From an uncultured Draconibacterium sp. (GTDB taxonomy: Bacteria > Bacteroidota > Bacteroidia > Bacteroidales > Prolixibacteraceae): a stretch of DNA of 64,000 nucleotides. The notes beneath the pieces were generated by a model, which saw nothing but the letters and a program-made list of their open reading frames with translations, had not been told where the DNA came from and ran no database searches. The stretch is taken from assembly GCF_963674925.1 (NCBI RefSeq), contig NZ_OY771647.1, positions 1,193,501 through 1,257,500 of the forward strand, written 5' to 3'. Both the position numbers and the translations under genes were made by a program. Of this stretch, positions 60,382 through 64,000 are shown one piece after another. Each line of letters begins with the position of its first letter. Position 1 is the stretch's first letter.

Positions 60382-62592
60382 TTAATATCCCGTGGTTTGA
60401 GTTAGATTTGGATTGGCACTTACATCTGAAGAAGGAAGTGGGTAAGTGTTGTATTTGGTATCAACACCAATACCTTCTTTAACAGCTCCTTTCCATGCCC
60501 AAACGTAGTCTGATCCCGTAAATTTGCCAAAACGAATCAGGTCGGTTCTGCGGTGTCCTTCCCAGTACAATTCACGTGCACGTTCATCCAAAATAAAATC
60601 GAGTGTAAGGTCGGCTTCGGTCATGTTTCCAAAGTCGTCGCCATAAGCTCTTTCGCGCAATTCGTTGACATACGACAGTGCAGTGCTCATGCTTCCACCA
60701 CCACCGCGCAGTACTGCCTCGGCATACATCAGGTAAGCATCAGCCAAACGGAACATTGGGAAATCAGTGTCAGGATGTGTTAAATCCGATCCGGTTTCGC
60801 CTGTTGAAGTAACGTTCTTCCACTTGGTAATGGCATAACCATTGGTAAACTCAAACAGGTTATCAATTTCAAGCGTTTGCCCGTCGGTGAAGAACAAAGC
60901 ACGGCCATCAGAACTGAATTTCTCAACGGTGTAAGTATAATCCGGCGATTCCAGTTTCATGGTAATTTTGTAGCTTCCACCTTCAGCAATTGAAATATTA
61001 GCAGCGCCACCTTCTAAAATACCGTCGGCACCGTCATCACCGTAGTTCAGATCCCAGCCGTCGTTAGCGCGGAACTTAATTTCGCCTGCGGCAAGGTCGA
61101 TTTCTGCAACCCAGGTTTTGCTGTCCGCATCAAATTCCATGTTTTGGTCAGAGTCCCAGCCGCCAGCTGTAGCTGATCCGATAATTCCCCAATCAGTTTT
61201 GGTAATTGAATAGGTAAGATCGGCTGTGTTTACATTCATTTTGTAATATCCGGCTTCAGTTACCGAAAGGTTTGCACCTCCTGATTCCAAAATACCATCA
61301 GAACCACCCCAGTTTACATCCCAGTTCGGTCCGGCAGTGAATTTAAACTCACCTGCATCGGCAAAATATACATAACCTTCGTAGTTGTCATCAGAATTAA
61401 CCGAAGCCAGTGTTGGTGCTACATCCGGCGACCAGTCGCTGTCGCTGTAACCCGCTGCACTTTGGTAACCACCTGGAACATAAATTACCGGATAATCAGC
61501 CGTTGCGTTGGCGCTTTTTAATTTTGGTGCTAAAGTTTCCAAATCGAGAAATTTGCCAACAAACTCTTTTGTAGTTCTTAAACCACTCCAACCACCGTCG
61601 ATTCCAAATTCAGCAGGATCCATTGTTCCGCCAACAGGTGCGTGAACAAGAAAAGTTGTTCCACCCCAGGTACGAATGTTGGTTCCATCCTGAATAATTG
61701 GGAAAATGGTTTCGCTTGATGTATGGTTGTCGGCAAGGAACATGTGCGTGTAATCCGGGTCGAGCGAATAACCTGCGTTAATTACTTTTTCGGAGTAATT
61801 CAAAGCGTCGCTGTATCTTGCTGTTCCGGTGTAAACTTCGGCATTCAGGTACATTTTTGCCAAAACCATCCAAAGTGCTGCCTGGTCTACTCTTCCGTAT
61901 TCGGCACTTCCAGGTGCTGCAAGTTCGTTTTCAACAGCCATTAATTCCGATTCAACATAGTTAAACAGGTCGGTTCTTGAAATCTGTTCCGGGAAGAATG
62001 CGCCTACGTTGTCTTCTTCCGTAACAAATGGTACGCTACCAAACAAATCAACAGCGTGGTAATAGCTTAATGCACGCAGGAAACGCGCCTCGGCACGAAA
62101 CTGTTCAATGTCTGTACGAATAGCACCGTCGATTCCACGTCCGTCTAATTTATCGGCAGTTGTTTCGCGAATAAACTCGTTACACAACGAAACCTGGTAA
62201 AAAATTCGGTAGTACAGGTTGGTGATAAAACCATCGTCAGCCGACCAGTCCATATCGTGGAAATCGCGTAAAGTTGCATCGTTCCAGCCAATAACTGCTT
62301 CATCGGTAGGAAGCTCCTGTGCATACCAGTAGGCACGCAGGTACTGACCGAAACCTTCATCCAAACCACTAAGGTCATTGTTTCCGCTTGGTCCTTGCTG
62401 GCCACTAACTGCCAAACCTGCATATAGTTTTGCCAGAACATGGATGTAGTTGTTCGGATTTTCGTAAACACTTTCCGAGGTAACCACATCTTCATCGATT
62501 GGCACGGTGTCCAAATCGTTGGTACATGATGTAATTGCAAGCAGTGCTGCAAGTACTATTATGCTTAAATATTTAAATTTCTTTATTATCAT
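60382..62592 (-). CDS. susD: SusD-like glycan-binding lipoprotein with two inserted SusE-like modules
   Basis: A 736-residue RagB/SusD lipoprotein (lipobox ITSC, Cys23). The SusD tetratricopeptide core (FRAEARFLRALSYYHAVDLFG, DQAALWMVLAKMYLNAEVY) is normal and the C-terminal part ends ELYWEGHRRTDLIRFGKF. The usual length is about 530-560. The excess is an insert at about residues 368-558 with two SusE-like modules in tandem: PGGYQ...WDVNWGGSDGILESGGANL and IGSATAGGWDSD...WDLNYGDDGADGILEGGAANI. They resemble the modules of the neighbouring SusE. This SusD probably binds alpha-glucan at additional sites. It lies 19 bases after the SusC gene. Confidence 0.92.
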   Translation of the reverse strand: MIIKKFKYLSIIVLAALLAITSCTNDLDTVPIDEDVVTSESVYENPNNYIHVLAKLYAGLAVSGQQGPSGNNDLSGLDEGFGQYLRAYWYAQELPTDEAVIGWNDATLRDFHDMDWSADDGFITNLYYRIFYQVSLCNEFIRETTADKLDGRGIDGAIRTDIEQFRAEARFLRALSYYHAVDLFGSVPFVTEEDNVGAFFPEQISRTDLFNYVESELMAVENELAAPGSAEYGRVDQAALWMVLAKMYLNAEVYTGTARYSDALNYSEKVINAGYSLDPDYTHMFLADNHTSSETIFPIIQDGTNIRTWGGTTFLVHAPVGGTMDPAEFGIDGGWSGLRTTKEFVGKFLDLETLAPKLKSANATADYPVIYVPGGYQSAAGYSDSDWSPDVAPTLASVNSDDNYEGYVYFADAGEFKFTAGPNWDVNWGGSDGILESGGANLSVTEAGYYKMNVNTADLTYSITKTDWGIIGSATAGGWDSDQNMEFDADSKTWVAEIDLAAGEIKFRANDGWDLNYGDDGADGILEGGAANISIAEGGSYKITMKLESPDYTYTVEKFSSDGRALFFTDGQTLEIDNLFEFTNGYAITKWKNVTSTGETGSDLTHPDTDFPMFRLADAYLMYAEAVLRGGGGSMSTALSYVNELRERAYGDDFGNMTEADLTLDFILDERARELYWEGHRRTDLIRFGKFTGSDYVWAWKGAVKEGIGVDTKYNTYPLPSSDVSANPNLTQTTGY

Positions 62593-62611
62593 GGTTATCA
62601 GTTTTTAGAGA

Positions 62612-64000
62612 TTAATAATCAATGCTTAAGCCCATCATAAACACGCGTGGACGTGGATAAATGTTGTTGTCGATTCCATTACTAACCTCCGGGTCAAGAC
62701 CTTCGTAATCTGAAACTACAAACACGTTTTGAACCGTACCGTACAGGCGAAGACTCATTTTGTCTGCATTCAGATTTTTAAATGTGTGTCCCAGCGAAAT
62801 GTTATCCAAACGCAGGAACGACGCATTTTTTACATAGTAATCAGTGAAATATTCAGGATTTTCGAATCCTGTTGTCAGTGCATTTTGGTTTACGTTTAAC
62901 AGGTAGTTCGACGACCAGTACAGGTTGTTTAACGAACCACTTGACGACCAAACGTTGTTGTATACGTAGTTGCCCAGGCTAACTCTTCCGGCAAAACCAA
63001 AGTCCCAGTTTTTATAGTACAGTTTCGAGTTGAAACCCATAAACCAGTCGGGAGCCGATTTTTCGTAGCGGTATTTGTCTTCGCTGTTAATCTGTCCGTC
63101 TCCGTTACGGTCAACATAAAGTCCCTGGATTGGTTTTCCTGCTTCGTCGTACACTTGTTCGTACACAAAGAACGAGTTGGCCGGATACCCTACCGAGTGA
63201 ATTTGAATGTTGTTACCAACTGCACCCGAAATACCTCCTGTTTCTACACCCGGATATTCTTCCAGCGACATTTGGGTTGCAGTAAGTTTGGTAATTTCGT
63301 TTTCGTTGTAGGTGGCGTTAAATCCAACTTCCCACGAAAGGTCTTGTTTCGAGATAATACGACCCAAAACAGAGAACTCAAAACCGCGGTTTTCCAAATC
63401 GCCCACGTTTGTTAACAACATATTGGTAAGGTTGGTACCTGCCGGAACCGGAATAAAGTTCAGCAAGTCGTTGGTAACACGTTTGTACACGTCAATTGTA
63501 CCGGAAATACGGTTGTTCACAAAACCATAATCTAAACCAATATTGTAGGTTGTGGTTTCTTCCCACTTAATTTTCGAGTCGTAACCTTCAGGACGAATAG
63601 TGGTGTAATACTGATCGCCAAACTGGTACTGCGCATTTTCCTGGCTGTATGTGTAGCGTGCCAAATACGGGTAATCGCCGCTGCCAATGTTTTGCTGACC
63701 GGTAATACCGTAACCTAAACGTAATTTCAGATCGGAAACTGCAGTGCTGTTTTTCAGGAATTCTTCTTCTGAAATTCGCCATGCAAAAGCTGCCGATGGG
63801 AAAAGTCCCCAACGGGTATCGGGCGAGAAACGTGAAGTTCCGTCCTGGCGAACAGTAAAAGTAAGCAGGTATTTGTCTTTTAACGAGTAATTTAATCGTC
63901 CGAAAAACGAAACCAGGTAATATTCTGTAGGATCCCAGTTTTCAGGATTGATAATTTCGTTGGTAATACCACTTCTTGCAAAGTTGTAGCTTTCGCTCCA
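62612..64000 (-). CDS. susC: SusC-like TonB-dependent transporter, C-terminal part
   Basis: The last 462 residues of a SusC/RagA-type receptor; the frame stays open to the window edge, so the gene starts outside. Family signatures: KWEETTTYNIGLDYGFVNNR, RGFEFSVLGRI, FRLGYGITGQQ-like (LRLGYGITGQQNIG), SFLRLDNISLGHTF and the end VSNGIDNNIYPRPRVFMMGLSIDY. Such proteins import oligosaccharides through the outer membrane with SusD as lid. It is first in the row susC-susD-susE-GH13, an alpha-glucan utilisation locus. Confidence 0.95.
   Translation of the reverse strand, partial: WSESYNFARSGITNEIINPENWDPTEYYLVSFFGRLNYSLKDKYLLTFTVRQDGTSRFSPDTRWGLFPSAAFAWRISEEEFLKNSTAVSDLKLRLGYGITGQQNIGSGDYPYLARYTYSQENAQYQFGDQYYTTIRPEGYDSKIKWEETTTYNIGLDYGFVNNRISGTIDVYKRVTNDLLNFIPVPAGTNLTNMLLTNVGDLENRGFEFSVLGRIISKQDLSWEVGFNATYNENEITKLTATQMSLEEYPGVETGGISGAVGNNIQIHSVGYPANSFFVYEQVYDEAGKPIQGLYVDRNGDGQINSEDKYRYEKSAPDWFMGFNSKLYYKNWDFGFAGRVSLGNYVYNNVWSSSGSLNNLYWSSNYLLNVNQNALTTGFENPEYFTDYYVKNASFLRLDNISLGHTFKNLNADKMSLRLYGTVQNVFVVSDYEGLDPEVSNGIDNNIYPRPRVFMMGLSIDY

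Noticed and set aside
1..64000. tRNA genes, rRNA, CRISPR arrays, prophage or intact insertion sequences
   Set aside because: I looked through the spacers for cloverleaf arms, regularly spaced repeats, transposase or phage motifs and found none. A tRNAscan-SE and CRISPR search would settle this.

Overview
The window comes from a Bacteroidota bacterium, most likely of the Marinilabiliales/Prolixibacteraceae type. The reasons are: SusC/SusD/SusE proteins, type IX secretion (T9SS) sorting domains of types A and B, PorZ and PorP/SprF, AraC/PadR/ArsR regulators, many lipoproteins with the Bacteroidota S-C-x-D/E context, TAnnTTTG-type -7 boxes, and few clear Shine-Dalgarno sites. This placement is inferred from gene content. 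No rRNA, tRNA, CRISPR array, prophage or intact insertion sequence was found.

Left part (1-16.9 kb). The window opens inside a GH97 glycosidase gene. An AT-rich, accessory-looking stretch follows, with a DUF4386-like membrane protein, a SnoaL/DUF4440-like secreted protein, a membrane histidine kinase with a stand-alone receiver, REP-like palindromes and a GFA-family protein. Next come an AraC regulator and a lipoprotein of the alkylsulfatase/MBL superfamily whose metal site looks altered. A three-gene signalling block (CHASE kinase, receiver, REC-PAS-GAF kinase) and an outer-membrane barrel plus PCMD lipoprotein pair complete this part.

Central part (17-37 kb). This is mostly household and conserved genes: M28 peptidase, DUF2797, polyprenyl synthase (convergent and overlapping), ArsR regulator, YfhO-like protein, RdgB, PorZ, RecO, a MEMO-AMMECR1 fusion (convergent and overlapping recO), CysQ, a SPOR lipoprotein, dCMP deaminase, S41 protease and NadA. 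Three non-coding places stand out: a roughly 600-bp structured element (about 32.03-32.64 kb), a compact operator-like cluster (35.14-35.21 kb) and a two-copy dispersed repeat (35.87-36.01 kb).

Right part (37-64 kb). On the minus strand lie an Oar-like TonB-dependent receptor and an OB-fold/BACON lipoprotein. On the plus strand a promoter with a long purine-rich leader precedes a small secreted protein with three E-x-E-x-W-M repeats, then PadR, PspC and DUF4252 genes. A five-gene plus-strand operon (46.4-56.2 kb) follows: apolipoprotein N-acyltransferase, a 1364-residue MBG/HYR adhesin, a 345-residue secreted protein, a 660-residue protein with a type B sorting domain, and PorP/SprF. The three secreted proteins appear to share modules, which suggests that they assemble with each other on the cell surface. 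This is the best candidate in the window for an undescribed system. The window ends in a minus-strand alpha-glucan utilisation locus (susC, susD, susE, GH13). Its SusD carries two inserted SusE-like modules, and a terminator hairpin sits directly before the GH13 start codon.
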